A stretch of 13,356 nucleotides of DNA. Origin: Pseudomonadota bacterium (lineage in GTDB: Bacteria > Pseudomonadota > Alphaproteobacteria > Reyranellales > Reyranellaceae). The notes beneath the pieces were generated by a model. That model was not told where the DNA came from, ran no database searches, and saw only the letters and a program-made list of their open reading frames with translations. The stretch lies in NCBI GenBank assembly GCA_023436825.1, contig JAEZHS010000548.1, positions 1 to 13,356 on the forward strand, given 5' to 3'. The position numbers and the translations under genes are program-made. Positions within the stretch are counted from its first letter, which is position 1; each line of letters begins with the position of its first letter. This document shows, one piece after another, positions 1 through 7,965 of this stretch.

Positions 1-155
1 CCCCCCGGCCAAATCATCGTGCCCGCGGGAGCGGGGGGCGGGCCGGAAGACGAAGACCAAGAGACCGGCCAGAGGCCCTGCGCGACCTCGACGATCAGGA
101 TGCCGTGCTTGCTGATCAGGCCCATCAGGAAGACCCCGGTGGGCAGAACACTCTT
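1..155. other. Left-edge fragment, probable chimeric contig end
   Basis: No complete gene lies here. On the minus strand the stretch directly after the FucU stop codon stays open to the window edge. It encodes the RND motif LMGLISKHGILIVEV at about 83-129, then low-complexity Pro/Ser/Gly-rich residues without RND similarity. A real RND gene would carry an N-terminal half, but here the motif follows the FucU stop after only a few unrelated codons. The outermost 60 bases are unusually G/C-homopolymeric. I read this as a misjoined or low-quality contig end; a decayed RND gene remnant is the less likely alternative. Confidence 0.6.
82..129. repeat. 48-bp exact direct copy of RND pump sequence (left copy)
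   Basis: Bases 82-129 are identical, in the same orientation, to 11470-11517 inside the RND transporter gene. Identity stops abruptly on both sides. The next bases, 122-135, instead match 11582-11595, about 65 bp further along the same gene, as if that segment had been skipped at a short shared CCATCAGG. Identity without any silent differences argues against an ordinary paralogue. Confidence 0.9.
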
Positions 156-587
156 TCAGGGCCCGATCGCACCCTTGCGCAGGATCACGTTGCCATAGAG
201 TCGGCATTCACCCGAGCTGACGATGGCATAGGCGTCGCGGGCGCGGCCGTAGAAGGCGTGGCGCTCCATGTAATGCAGCGCTGTGGCCGGCCGCGCCCGA
301 GCGGCAAGCAAGCGCTCGATCTCGAGATGGATCGGCTCCCGCCGCGCTGGCGCGCCGACCACTTCCATGGCCGCGGCGGCGTGCGGCTCGGTCTCGTCGA
401 GCGGCAGGACCGTCAGCACCGCACCCAGCAGACGCGGCAGGTCGACGCCGTCGGCGCGGATCAGCCGCCGCCCCATGGTCGCCGCCGGGAAGTTGGCGTC
501 GACGAGTGCGATGTCGTCGCCGTGCCCCATCGCCCGCAGCGCCTGCAGGAGCTCCGGGCCCAGTAGCGGATCCAACCCGATCAGCAT
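156..587 (-). CDS. fucU: L-fucose mutarotase / ribose pyranase family protein (FucU/RbsD-like)
   Basis: At 143 residues it is close to the usual length of FucU, a small cytoplasmic ring-stacked enzyme that interconverts anomers (and in this family also pyranose/furanose forms) of free sugars. Seen: the GHGD motif with the expected catalytic His22, Asp30 in ALVDANFP, the MERHAFY segment near 107-113, and the C-terminal YGN (Tyr131, Asn133) followed by a Lys/Arg-Gly end typical of FucU. The ATG at 587 lies inside the last codons of the amidohydrolase gene (7-bp overlap). A GGAGAGG Shine-Dalgarno at 594-600, six bases upstream, decides the start. It is the last gene of the operon. It would speed conversion of the sugar released by the hydrolase into the ring form used by the dehydrogenase. 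Family is certain; the sugar (L-fucose, D-arabinose or another) is not visible in the sequence. Confidence 0.9.
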   Translation of the reverse strand: MLIGLDPLLGPELLQALRAMGHGDDIALVDANFPAATMGRRLIRADGVDLPRLLGAVLTVLPLDETEPHAAAAMEVVGAPARREPIHLEIERLLAARARPATALHYMERHAFYGRARDAYAIVSSGECRLYGNVILRKGAIGP

Positions 588-1450
588 CGATCGCCTCTCC
601 CTTCAAGTCGATAGGCGCGCCGGGCGATGCCGCCGAAAATCTCGTCGCGATCCACGCCGGCGAGACCGTCGAGACAGTCATGAGCTGCCGCCTTGACCCT
701 GTCGTATCCCGCCGCCAGCAGGCTGACCGGCCAGTCCGAGCCGAACATCAGGCGATCGCCGCCGAATGCCCGGTGAACGTGACCGACGACAGGCGCCAGC
801 TCGTCGATTCGCCAGTCGTGCCATCGCGCCTCGGTCACCAGGCCCGAAGCCTTGCACCAGACGTTCGGGCAGGTGGCGAGCTCGGCGACGCGGTCCGCCC
901 ATGGCTGGCTGAAGCCCGTCGCAATCGGCGGCTTGGCGGCATGGTCCAGCACGAAACGGCCGTGCGGGAAGGCGCGCGCGACCTCGATGGCGGCCGGCAG
1001 CTCGCGCGTGCGCACCAGAAGATCGTAGGCGAGCCCGCGCTCGAAGACGGCGGCGAGGCCCTGCTGCACGTCGGCGCGCGCGAGCCAGTAAGGATCCTCC
1101 TCGTCATGCACCTGGTGCCGGATGCCGACCAGCTTGCCGCCGTCGGGCCTGGCGAGCAGGCGATCGAGCGTGGCGCCGGCCTGCGCGTCGGCGAGGTCGA
1201 TCCAGCCGACGACGCCCGCGACAAACGGGGTCGCGGCCGCCAGGTCCAGCAGCGCCTCGGTCTCGGCGAGCGTCGAGCAGCACTGCACCACGATGGTGGC
1301 GTCCACACCGTTCGCCCGCAGGACGGGTGCAAGATCGGCCGGCTCGAAGGGCCGCCGGATCGGCGCCATCGCCTCGCCCTCCATCCACGGATAGTCGAAA
1401 CGCGCCGGATCCCAGAAGTGATGATGGGAATCGATGACCGGGCCGCTCAT
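581..1450 (-). CDS. COG3618 amidohydrolase, probable sugar-1,4/1,5-lactonase (L-fuconolactonase type)
   Basis: A 289-residue TIM-barrel amidohydrolase-2 protein. Seen: the N-terminal metal motif DSHHHFWDP (His9, His11), GIRHQVHDE (about 109-117), LDHAAKP (His170), and the late metal/catalytic motif FGSDWPV with Asp239. COG3618 includes characterised L-fucono-1,5-lactonase and L-rhamnono-lactonase, which open the lactone formed by a sugar 1-dehydrogenase. The adjacent dehydrogenase and mutarotase genes repeat the set known from L-fucose oxidation in Burkholderia. An open frame continues to about 1663, but the ATG at 1450 places the metal motif at residues 7-15 as usual. Its ATGA overlaps the stop of the upstream gene, so translation is probably coupled, and no clear Shine-Dalgarno is seen. 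No signal peptide, so cytoplasmic. Other members hydrolyse 2-pyrone-4,6-dicarboxylate, but the context favours an aldonolactone. Confidence 0.88.
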   Translation of the reverse strand: MSGPVIDSHHHFWDPARFDYPWMEGEAMAPIRRPFEPADLAPVLRANGVDATIVVQCCSTLAETEALLDLAAATPFVAGVVGWIDLADAQAGATLDRLLARPDGGKLVGIRHQVHDEEDPYWLARADVQQGLAAVFERGLAYDLLVRTRELPAAIEVARAFPHGRFVLDHAAKPPIATGFSQPWADRVAELATCPNVWCKASGLVTEARWHDWRIDELAPVVGHVHRAFGGDRLMFGSDWPVSLLAAGYDRVKAAAHDCLDGLAGVDRDEIFGGIARRAYRLEGRGDRC

Positions 1451-2442
1451 GCCGCGCACTCGGGCAGCGGCGCCCTGTCGTCGACCAGGCGCCGCCGGCG
1501 CAGGTCGCGCCAGCACTCCGCCGGGATGGCTTGTGCCGCCATGGCGGCGCTCACCTCGACCTCGCGCGCCGAGCGCGCGCCGATCACGACTCCGGACACG
1601 GCGGGATGGCCGAGCGCGAACTGGATCGCGGCAGCCTTGAGATCGATGCCGTGCTGGCGGCAAAGCTGCTCGAGGCGCCGGGCGCGCGCGAGCAGCCCGG
1701 CATCAGCATCCTCGTAGTCGAACTTGGCGCCGGCGCGGGGCGCGGCCAGGATCCCGCTGTTGTAGACGCCGCCCAGCACGATCCCGATGCGGCGCGCCGC
1801 GCACGAGGACAGGAAGCCATCGAGCGCGCTCTGGTCGAGCAGCGAATAGCGCCCGGCCAGCAGGAAGCAGTCGACCGGCGCCTCCTCGGCGAAGCGCCGC
1901 AACATCTCGTGCTGGTTCATGCCCGCACCGATGGCGCCGACGGAGCCCTCGCGACGCAGGCGCTCCAGCGCGGGGAACGCGCCCTTCAGCGCATCCGAAT
2001 AGTGGTCGTCCGGATCGTGGACGAACAGGACGTCGATGCGATCGAGGCCGAGACGTCCGAGGCTTTCCTCGACCGAGCGCATGACGCCGTCATAGCTGAA
2101 GTCGAAGACCGGCCGCTCCGGCGGCGTTTCCTTGTAGAAGGGATCGGCCGCCGGCAGGCCGCCGTCGCCGCGACGCAGCAGCCGGCCGACCTTGGTCGAG
2201 AGGACGAAAGACGAGCGCGGTTGCCCCTGAAGGAACGCGCCGAGTCGCCGCTCGGCCAGGCCGAAGCCGTAGAGCGGCGCGGTGTCGTAGTAGCGGATGC
2301 CCACTTGCCACGCCTGCTCGACCGTGGCCCGGGCCTCGTCGTCGCCGACCGGCGCGAAGAGACCTCCCAACGGCGCGGTGCCCAGCCCGAGGCGGGTGAT
2401 CTCCACCCCGGTGTCGCCGAGACGCGCGCGTGGGAGGTCCAT
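1447..2442 (-). CDS. Aldo/keto reductase, L-fucose / D-threo-aldose 1-dehydrogenase type
   Basis: A 331-residue AKR barrel with the full catalytic tetrad: Asp53 and Tyr58 (YDTAPLYG), Lys84 (STKVGR) and His142 (FVHDPDD). The start LGDTGVEITRLGLGTAPLGG and the residues before the His (RIDVLFVHDPDDH) are characteristic of the D-threo-aldose 1-dehydrogenase / pyridoxal 4-dehydrogenase branch. These enzymes oxidise C1 of L-fucose, D-arabinose or L-galactose to the lactone with NAD(P)+. The ATG at 2442 has an AAGGG Shine-Dalgarno nine bases upstream and lies 12 bp after the binding-protein stop. The stop overlaps the lactonase start (ATGA), so product and next enzyme are translationally linked. NAD versus NADP preference and exact substrate cannot be read from the sequence. 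Pyridoxal dehydrogenase is unlikely beside a lactonase and a mutarotase for sugars. Confidence 0.88.
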   Translation of the reverse strand: MDLPRARLGDTGVEITRLGLGTAPLGGLFAPVGDDEARATVEQAWQVGIRYYDTAPLYGFGLAERRLGAFLQGQPRSSFVLSTKVGRLLRRGDGGLPAADPFYKETPPERPVFDFSYDGVMRSVEESLGRLGLDRIDVLFVHDPDDHYSDALKGAFPALERLRREGSVGAIGAGMNQHEMLRRFAEEAPVDCFLLAGRYSLLDQSALDGFLSSCAARRIGIVLGGVYNSGILAAPRAGAKFDYEDADAGLLARARRLEQLCRQHGIDLKAAAIQFALGHPAVSGVVIGARSAREVEVSAAMAAQAIPAECWRDLRRRRLVDDRAPLPECAA

Positions 2443-2454
2443 CCTGTGGTGCCC

Positions 2455-4332
2455 TTACTGCGCCGGCTGCAGGCGGGCCACGATGTACTTGAAGTTCGAC
2501 CACCACCACCACGGGCCTTCGTAGTAGTTGTCGGCGCTCGGATAGTTCTTCCAGTACGTCGCGTTGACGGGCACGAACTTGGACGTGCCGAACATCGGGA
2601 TCACCGGCATGCCCTTGGCCAGCTCCTTGAGGAGTTCGGTGCCGTACTCGACGTTCTTGGCGTCGGTCACGGGCAGCCGCGCCATCTGGTCGATGATGCG
2701 GCTGACCTCGGCGCTCTTGTAGCGCTCGCGATTGAACGAGGCCGGCTGGCCGGTCGGGCTGACGTAGCGCTCGTGCCACCATTCCAGGCGCACCCAGACG
2801 TCCGGACCGATGGCGCAGTTCTGGCTCCAGTACGCGCCGGCCTGGAAGTTGCCGGTCGCGTACTCCGTGGCAAAGACGCCGCCCTGCTGCTGCTGGACGT
2901 TCACGTCGATGCCGAACTTCTTCCATTCGTTGGCGACGGCGAAGGCAAGCCGCTGCGACTGGATCTCGAAGTCGGCCGGCGCGTTGATCGTCATCTTCCA
3001 CGGCGAGCCGTCGGGCAGACGCCAGGAATTGCCGCTCTTCTTGAAGCCGACGCTCTCGAGCAGCTTGGCCGCCTGGGCCGGGTCGTGCTTCCACCAGCCC
3101 ACGCCGAACAGGCTGCGCAGCCCCGCCTCGTCCTTGGGCAGCCCGGCGACGCGCTCGGCGGTGAGCCGCTTGCCCATGCGCAGCGCGTAGTCGGGATCGA
3201 ACGGCTTGTAGCCGTCGGGCAGCGCGAACTCCTTCAGCCAGCCGGTCATCGGCTCGTGATAGGTCTTCATCAGGATCGAGATCGGCGGCACGTGGATCGG
3301 CGAGGCGCGCATCATGCCCGAGAAGGTCGCAATGCTGACGTCCTCGATCTTGGTCGCGAGCGCCAGCGCCCAGCGGACCTGCCACTGGTCGTAGGGCGCC
3401 ACGGAGGAGTTGAACGAGATGCCGCGCTCGCAGGGATCGTCGAGGTTGGCCCAGGGGAAGGCTTGGTACCACGCCTGCACCTTGGGATTGCGCGTGCGCA
3501 GGATCTCCAGGCCCTCCGGCGTGATGTCGGTGAGGATGTCGATCTCGTTCTGAGCCATGGCGATGACGCGCTTCTCCTCCGGCCCGTAGGATCGGAACAG
3601 CACGTACTTGGGCTTGGGCTCGCCGATGATCTGGCCGACGTCGGTGCGCTGCCAGTCGTCGCGCTTCTCCCACAGGAACCAGTAGCCGTTGGGATCGGAG
3701 TCCTTGAGCTTGTAGGGACCGATCGTGACCGGCGGATAGTTCTCGAAGGTCAGCGGATCGACCTTCTCCCAGATGTGCTTGGGGACCACGCGGAAGGAGT
3801 TGCCGAAGATCACCGAGCCGAACGAGTAGGTGATCTTGGGAAGCGGCGCCACGGTGTCGAGCTCGATGGTCTCGTCGTCGACCGCGCGGATGTCCTTGAT
3901 GTTGGCCGCGATGAACCGGTTGTAGGGCAGCTTGGGATTGTCGAGCGCCATGCGCGCCGTGAACACGACGTCGGCGGAGGAGAACGGCTGGCCGTCGGAC
4001 CAGGCCAGGCCCTTGCGCACCTTGAAGCGCCACTTGGTGAAGGAGTCGTCGAGCGCCTCCGGCATGGTCGCCGCCAGCGCCGGGTACTGCGTGCCCTTTA
4101 CCGTGTCGATGTCCCAGAGGTTGCTGTAGCCGAGCTGGTGCAGGCCCTGCACGAGGATGTTGCCCTCGAGATACGGGTTCATGCGGCGCGGATTGCCGAC
4201 GCGGCCGGTCAGGATGTCGACGACCAGCGTCTCCTTGCGCGGCGTGCCGATGTCGGTCTGCTGCGACCAGGCGACATCGGCGATGCCGAGCGCTGCCAGT
4301 GCGGCGACGGCGATGACTTTTCGTAAGCCCAT
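2455..4332 (-). CDS. ABC transporter family-5 solute-binding protein (periplasmic)
   Basis: At 625 residues this is a large SBP_bac_5-type binding protein. The N terminus MGLRKVIAVAALAALGIADVAWS is a Sec signal peptide with likely cleavage near residue 23; there is no lipobox Cys, so the mature protein should be free in the periplasm. The family signature is visible at about 100-125 (FKVRKGLAWSDGQPFSSADVVFT). The family is annotated as peptide-binding, but many members bind oligosaccharides or glycosides, and the neighbours here all handle sugars. Four consecutive Trp residues (608-611) near the C terminus are notable; whether they touch ligand is unknown. The start is supported by GGGAGGG six bases upstream of the ATG, 13 bp after the ATPase gene. 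It is encoded after the permease and ATPase genes, whereas in most Opp/Dpp operons the binding protein comes first. Confidence 0.92.
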   Translation of the reverse strand: MGLRKVIAVAALAALGIADVAWSQQTDIGTPRKETLVVDILTGRVGNPRRMNPYLEGNILVQGLHQLGYSNLWDIDTVKGTQYPALAATMPEALDDSFTKWRFKVRKGLAWSDGQPFSSADVVFTARMALDNPKLPYNRFIAANIKDIRAVDDETIELDTVAPLPKITYSFGSVIFGNSFRVVPKHIWEKVDPLTFENYPPVTIGPYKLKDSDPNGYWFLWEKRDDWQRTDVGQIIGEPKPKYVLFRSYGPEEKRVIAMAQNEIDILTDITPEGLEILRTRNPKVQAWYQAFPWANLDDPCERGISFNSSVAPYDQWQVRWALALATKIEDVSIATFSGMMRASPIHVPPISILMKTYHEPMTGWLKEFALPDGYKPFDPDYALRMGKRLTAERVAGLPKDEAGLRSLFGVGWWKHDPAQAAKLLESVGFKKSGNSWRLPDGSPWKMTINAPADFEIQSQRLAFAVANEWKKFGIDVNVQQQQGGVFATEYATGNFQAGAYWSQNCAIGPDVWVRLEWWHERYVSPTGQPASFNRERYKSAEVSRIIDQMARLPVTDAKNVEYGTELLKELAKGMPVIPMFGTSKFVPVNATYWKNYPSADNYYEGPWWWWSNFKYIVARLQPAQ

Positions 4333-4345
4333 TTGTTTCCCTCCC

Positions 4346-5167
4346 TCAGTGAATGTCCCAGCGACGATCGAGGGTGGGAATGGCGTCCACCAGGGCCCTC
4401 GTATAGTCGCTGCTCGGCGAGCTCAGGATCGCCTCGGGGCGGCCGAAATCGACCAGCTCGCCCTGCCGCATGATCGCCATCACATCCGACAGGTAGTACG
4501 CGGTGCTGAGGTCGTGCGTGATGTAGACGAACGCCACGTCCAGCCGCTCGCTCAGCTCCTTGAACAGGTTCACGATGGTCATGCGCAGCGAGGCGTCGAC
4601 CATGCTGACCGGCTCGTCCGCCACGATCAGGCGCGGCTGCGCGATCAGCGCCCGCGCGATCGAGATGCGCTGCAGCTCGCCGCCGGAGAAGCCGCGGATG
4701 CCCTTGCCGGCGACCTTGGAGAGATCGAGGCCGACCGCCGCCAGCGCCTCGCCGACGATGGTGCGCAGCTCGGCCTGCGGCGCGGGCCCGCGCAGGTTGA
4801 TCGCCGTCCGCCAGAGGTACTCCTCGACGGGAAGCTGCAGGCTGAAGGCCTCGAAGGGATTCTGGAAGATCGGCTGCACCAGCCGGCGCAGCGTGCCGTT
4901 GTCGACGGTGCGGCCGGCGTCCGAGACGATCGGCGATCCGGCGACGGAGATCTCGCCCGAATCGGCCGTCACCAGCCGCAGCAGGATGCGCGCCAGTGTG
5001 GTCTTGCCGCTGCCCGATTCGCCGACGATGGCCAGCACCTTGCCGTCCTCGGGACGCAGCGCCAGCGACACGCCGCCCAGGGCGACATGGCCGATGCCCG
5101 ACGAGAACAGGCCGGATGCGCGATAGACCTTGCGCAGGTTGCGGACCTCGAGGATGGGCGTGCTCAT
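4346..5167 (-). CDS. Opp/Dpp-type ABC transporter ATPase (second subunit, OppF/DppF position)
   Basis: A 273-residue cytoplasmic ATPase with Walker A GESGSGKTT (49-57), Q-loop Gln102, signature FSGGE (160-164, Phe replacing the usual Leu and Glu the usual Gln), Walker B LIVADEP with catalytic Glu185, and switch His218. The N-terminal extension before the barrel, the spacing and the end SDYTRALVDAIPTLD are those of Opp/Dpp ATPases. It lacks the C-terminal Cys-rich extension present in its partner, so the two form an asymmetric pair. The ATG at 5167 overlaps the stop of the partner (ATGA), with AAAGGG seven bases upstream. It powers the importer with the ATPase, two permeases and binding protein of the same operon. 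Confidence 0.93.
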   Translation of the reverse strand: MSTPILEVRNLRKVYRASGLFSSGIGHVALGGVSLALRPEDGKVLAIVGESGSGKTTLARILLRLVTADSGEISVAGSPIVSDAGRTVDNGTLRRLVQPIFQNPFEAFSLQLPVEEYLWRTAINLRGPAPQAELRTIVGEALAAVGLDLSKVAGKGIRGFSGGELQRISIARALIAQPRLIVADEPVSMVDASLRMTIVNLFKELSERLDVAFVYITHDLSTAYYLSDVMAIMRQGELVDFGRPEAILSSPSSDYTRALVDAIPTLDRRWDIH

Positions 5168-6123
5168 GATGCGGCCCTTTCGAGGTTGATGCAGGCCGCG
5201 TCGCGGCCATCGGGCAGCAGGCGGAGGTCGGGTTCGACCTCGGCGCAGGCCGGGGTGGCGGCGCTGCAGCGCGGCTTGAAGCGGCAGCCCGACGGCATCG
5301 CCATGAAATCGGGTGGCCGGCCGTCGATGCCGACGCGGGGCTTCTTGTCGCCGAGCCGCGGCAGGGCGTCGACCAGGCCCCTGGTGTAGGGATGCGCCGG
5401 GCGACGCAGCACGGCGTCAGTCTCGCCGATCTCCGCCAGGCGGCCGGCATAGAGGATGGCGACGCGGTCGGCGACCTGCCCATGCAGGCCGAGATCGTGC
5501 GAGACGATCACGATCGAGTTGCGTCGCGCCCGCTGCAGGCGCACCAGGTTCTCCAGGATCTGGCGCTGCACGATGACGTCGAGCGCCGTCGTCGGCTCGT
5601 CGGCCAGCACGACCTGCGGATCGACGAAGGCGGCGAGCCCGATCAGCACGCGCTGGCGCATGCCGCCGGAAAGCTGGTGCGGGAAGAGCCGCAGCACGCG
5701 CTCGGGCAGCTCGAGCTCGCGCAGCGTCTGCACGATGCGGTCCCAGCGCTTGCCGGCCTCGGCGCCGGGCGTGGCTGCGCCGGCATCGAGCATCTGCGGC
5801 GCGATACGCATCAGCGGATTGAGCGCGCTCATCGAGCCCTGCGGCACGTAGGAGAAGATCTTCCACCAGTGGCGATGGAAATCGACGGCGTCGATCGTGG
5901 CGCCGCCGTCGCGATCGCGCCAGTAGACACGGCCGGAGAAGATCTCGAGCCCGTCCGAGAAGCTGCCGTAGAGCAGCTTCAGCAAGGTGGTCTTGCCGCA
6001 GCCGGATTCGCCGGCGATGCCCAGGATCTCGCCGTCCCGCACCTCCAGCGACACGCGGTCGACCGCCTTCACCAGGCCGGCGGGGGTACGGTAGCCCGCG
6101 ACGACGTTGTCGACGACGATCAC
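5164..6123 (-). CDS. Opp/Dpp-type ABC transporter ATPase (first subunit, OppD/DppD position)
   Basis: 319 residues: Walker A GESGCGKTT (38-46), Q-loop Gln95, signature LSGGM (151-155), Walker B VVLADEP with Glu176, switch His209. The C-terminal oligopeptide-transporter extension carries Cys280, Cys286, Cys293 and Cys311 in a CRFKPRC...C...C layout, the pattern that binds an iron-sulfur cluster in some DppD proteins. The open frame runs on far upstream to about 6996, but that part is the permease gene in another frame. The GTG at 6123 is chosen because it forms a GTGA overlap with the permease stop, has GGGAGG six bases upstream, and gives the normal MIVVDNVVAGYRT start. ATPase partner of the next gene; substrate follows from operon context rather than from this protein. 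Confidence 0.93.
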   Translation of the reverse strand: MIVVDNVVAGYRTPAGLVKAVDRVSLEVRDGEILGIAGESGCGKTTLLKLLYGSFSDGLEIFSGRVYWRDRDGGATIDAVDFHRHWWKIFSYVPQGSMSALNPLMRIAPQMLDAGAATPGAEAGKRWDRIVQTLRELELPERVLRLFPHQLSGGMRQRVLIGLAAFVDPQVVLADEPTTALDVIVQRQILENLVRLQRARRNSIVIVSHDLGLHGQVADRVAILYAGRLAEIGETDAVLRRPAHPYTRGLVDALPRLGDKKPRVGIDGRPPDFMAMPSGCRFKPRCSAATPACAEVEPDLRLLPDGRDAACINLERAAS

Positions 6124-6953
6124 TGCCGGCCTCCCTGGTTGACGCGCATCCGATCGGAGATCGCGTTGGACATCAGGAAGAAGCCGATGAAGATCAGCAC
6201 GATCGACACGATCGGCGGCAGCAGCCACCACCAGCGGCCGGCGATCAGCGCCTGATACTTCAGCGCCCAGTAGATCATGGTGCCGATGGTCGGCACGTTG
6301 TCGTTCGACAGGCCGAGGAAGGCGAGGCTCGATTCGACCGCGACGACGACCAGGATGGTGTTGATGAAGTTGGCGACTGCCCAGCCACGCAGGTAGGGCA
6401 CCATCTGGCGCCACAGGATGCGGCCGAGCGATTCGCCGGAGAACCAGGCGAGGTTTACGAAGTCGCGCTCGCGCAGGGTGAGCGCCACGGCGCGGATCTG
6501 GCGCGCCGGAAACGGCCAGTTGAAGACGACCAGGACGGCGCCCACCGCCAGCAGCGACGTCTGGCCCTTGGTCATCGACGACAGCAGGATCAGGAGCGGC
6601 AGGCTGGGGATGACGATCAACGCGTCCATGGTGAAGGACAGCACGCGGTCGACGGCGCCGCCGCGGTAGCCCGCCAGCAGGCCGACGCCGACGCCGATGA
6701 TGGTGGCGAGTGCGGCGACGCTCAGGCCCAGCATCAGCGAGTTCCGCACCGACCAGCTCAGCAGCCAGAAGGTATCCTGGCCAAGGCCGGTGGTGCCGAG
6801 CGGATGCTCCAGCTCGGGCGGCAGGTAGCGCGGATGGGTCTGCCATATGCGCGGATCGTCGGGGGCGAACAGCGACGCCACCGGCCCGATCAGGACGATC
6901 AGGGCCACGATCGAGGCGCCGAGCACCAGCCTGAAGGGAAGCCGCGTCATCAT
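6120..6953 (-). CDS. Opp/Dpp-type ABC transporter permease (DppC-like)
   Basis: A 277-residue inner-membrane permease. Seen: an N-terminal membrane helix (about 8-30), the DppC-type periplasmic motif HPLGTTGLGQD (50-60), further hydrophobic segments around 72-95, 108-125, 133-148, 193-213 and 245-264, and the cytoplasmic EAA loop (about 162-188) that docks on the ATPases. ESSLAFLGLS (207-216) is also typical. Two ATG codons lie in tandem at 6953 and 6950; the first overlaps the upstream stop (ATGA) and is preferred. Length and order (B-like then C-like, then ATPases) are normal for the family. It pairs with the upstream permease to form the translocation path. Confidence 0.93.
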   Translation of the reverse strand: MMTRLPFRLVLGASIVALIVLIGPVASLFAPDDPRIWQTHPRYLPPELEHPLGTTGLGQDTFWLLSWSVRNSLMLGLSVAALATIIGVGVGLLAGYRGGAVDRVLSFTMDALIVIPSLPLLILLSSMTKGQTSLLAVGAVLVVFNWPFPARQIRAVALTLRERDFVNLAWFSGESLGRILWRQMVPYLRGWAVANFINTILVVVAVESSLAFLGLSNDNVPTIGTMIYWALKYQALIAGRWWWLLPPIVSIVLIFIGFFLMSNAISDRMRVNQGGRQ

Positions 6954-7951
6954 CGGTGCCGGATCCGCGGGTCGAGCAGCGGATAGATAAGGTCAACCAG
7001 CAGGGTCGCCGTGGCGACGGCGACGATCGACAGCGAGACCGTCCCCATCAGCAGGTTGTAGTCGCCCTGCAGGATCGCCGTGTAGATCAGCGAGCCGATG
7101 CCGGGATAGCCGAACACGATCTCGGCGATGATCGACCCGTTGAACATCAGCCCGAGCTGCAGGGCGAGGAAGGTGACCTGCGGCAGCATGGCGTTGGGCA
7201 GCACGTAGCGCACCAGGATACGCCGCCGCGGCAGGCCCTTCAGGCGCGCGTAGTTGACGAAGTCCTCTTCCATCAGGGTCGAGGCGAGCGCGCGCATCGA
7301 CAGCATCCACCAGCCAAAGGTGACGGCGATGATGGAGACGGCCGGCAGGAAGGAATTGTAGACGACGCTCTCGATGCGGTCCCAGCTCCAGGGCACGCCG
7401 CGCACCGTCGTGGTCAGCGGGAAGACCTTCCACACGTAGCTGAACAGGATGCTGAGCACGAGGGCGAGGATGAAGTACGGGATCGGATAGAAGACGATCG
7501 CCACGCCTTCGAGGGCCTTCGACAGGCGGCTGTTGGGCGCGGCGCCGATGACGAGGCCCAGCAGGTTGCCGACCAGCCAGGCGATCAGCACCGAGCAGAG
7601 CAGCAGGCCGAAGGTCCAGGGCAGCGCCTGGCCGATCAGCTCCTTGACCGGCGTCGGGTACATGGCGAGCGACGGGCCGAAATCCTGGCTGACGACGATG
7701 CGCCACACGAAGCCGAAATACTGCTCGAGCAGCGTGCCGTTGAGGCCGAAGGCGTCGGACAGCGCCTCGCGCAGCGCCGTCACCTGCTCCTCCTGCATGT
7801 AGGCGCCCTGCGACATCATGCGGCCCAGCATGGCCTCGACCGGATTGACCGGCAGCAGCCGCGGGATGATGAAAATGAAGGTGATGCCGAACAGGATGAC
7901 GGCCACGTAGACGGCCAGCCGCCCGGCGAGGAAGCGCAGGTGGCGCACCAT
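6950..7951 (-). CDS. Opp/Dpp-type ABC transporter permease (DppB-like)
   Basis: A 333-residue inner-membrane permease of normal DppB length. The N-terminal helix (about 9-30, ending RLLPVNP) is followed by a soluble loop rich in Glu and Arg, then hydrophobic segments around 112-136, 150-172, 201-219, 258-272 and 300-322. The EAA loop is at about 228-255 (EEDFVNYARLKG...VLPNAMLP), and IAEIVFGYPGIGSLIY (275-290) is the DppB signature. The frame is open upstream to 9121, but that upstream part is the hydrolase gene in another frame. The ATG at 7951, 14 bp after the hydrolase stop with a G-rich GGGGG seven bases upstream, gives the expected MVRHLRFLAGRL start. Confidence 0.92.
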   Translation of the reverse strand: MVRHLRFLAGRLAVYVAVILFGITFIFIIPRLLPVNPVEAMLGRMMSQGAYMQEEQVTALREALSDAFGLNGTLLEQYFGFVWRIVVSQDFGPSLAMYPTPVKELIGQALPWTFGLLLCSVLIAWLVGNLLGLVIGAAPNSRLSKALEGVAIVFYPIPYFILALVLSILFSYVWKVFPLTTTVRGVPWSWDRIESVVYNSFLPAVSIIAVTFGWWMLSMRALASTLMEEDFVNYARLKGLPRRRILVRYVLPNAMLPQVTFLALQLGLMFNGSIIAEIVFGYPGIGSLIYTAILQGDYNLLMGTVSLSIVAVATATLLVDLIYPLLDPRIRHR

Positions 7952-7965
7952 CGCGCGGCCCCCGG

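Noticed and set aside
2499..2512. ACC-repeat that would encode a run of His on the plus strand
   Set aside because: It is simply the complement of four TGG codons (Trp608-611) of the binding protein, not a tag or a repeat expansion locus.
2090..4033. 647-codon minus-strand frame overlapping the binding-protein gene
   Set aside because: It is the same strand in another frame, with an Arg/Ala-rich translation; the correct frame has a signal peptide and family-5 motifs.
1531..4326. 931-codon open frame on the plus strand
   Set aside because: It lies antisense to the AKR and binding-protein genes, whose motifs are clear. High-GC codon bias leaves the opposite strand open, and the translation is Arg/Gly/Val/Asp-rich without domain features.
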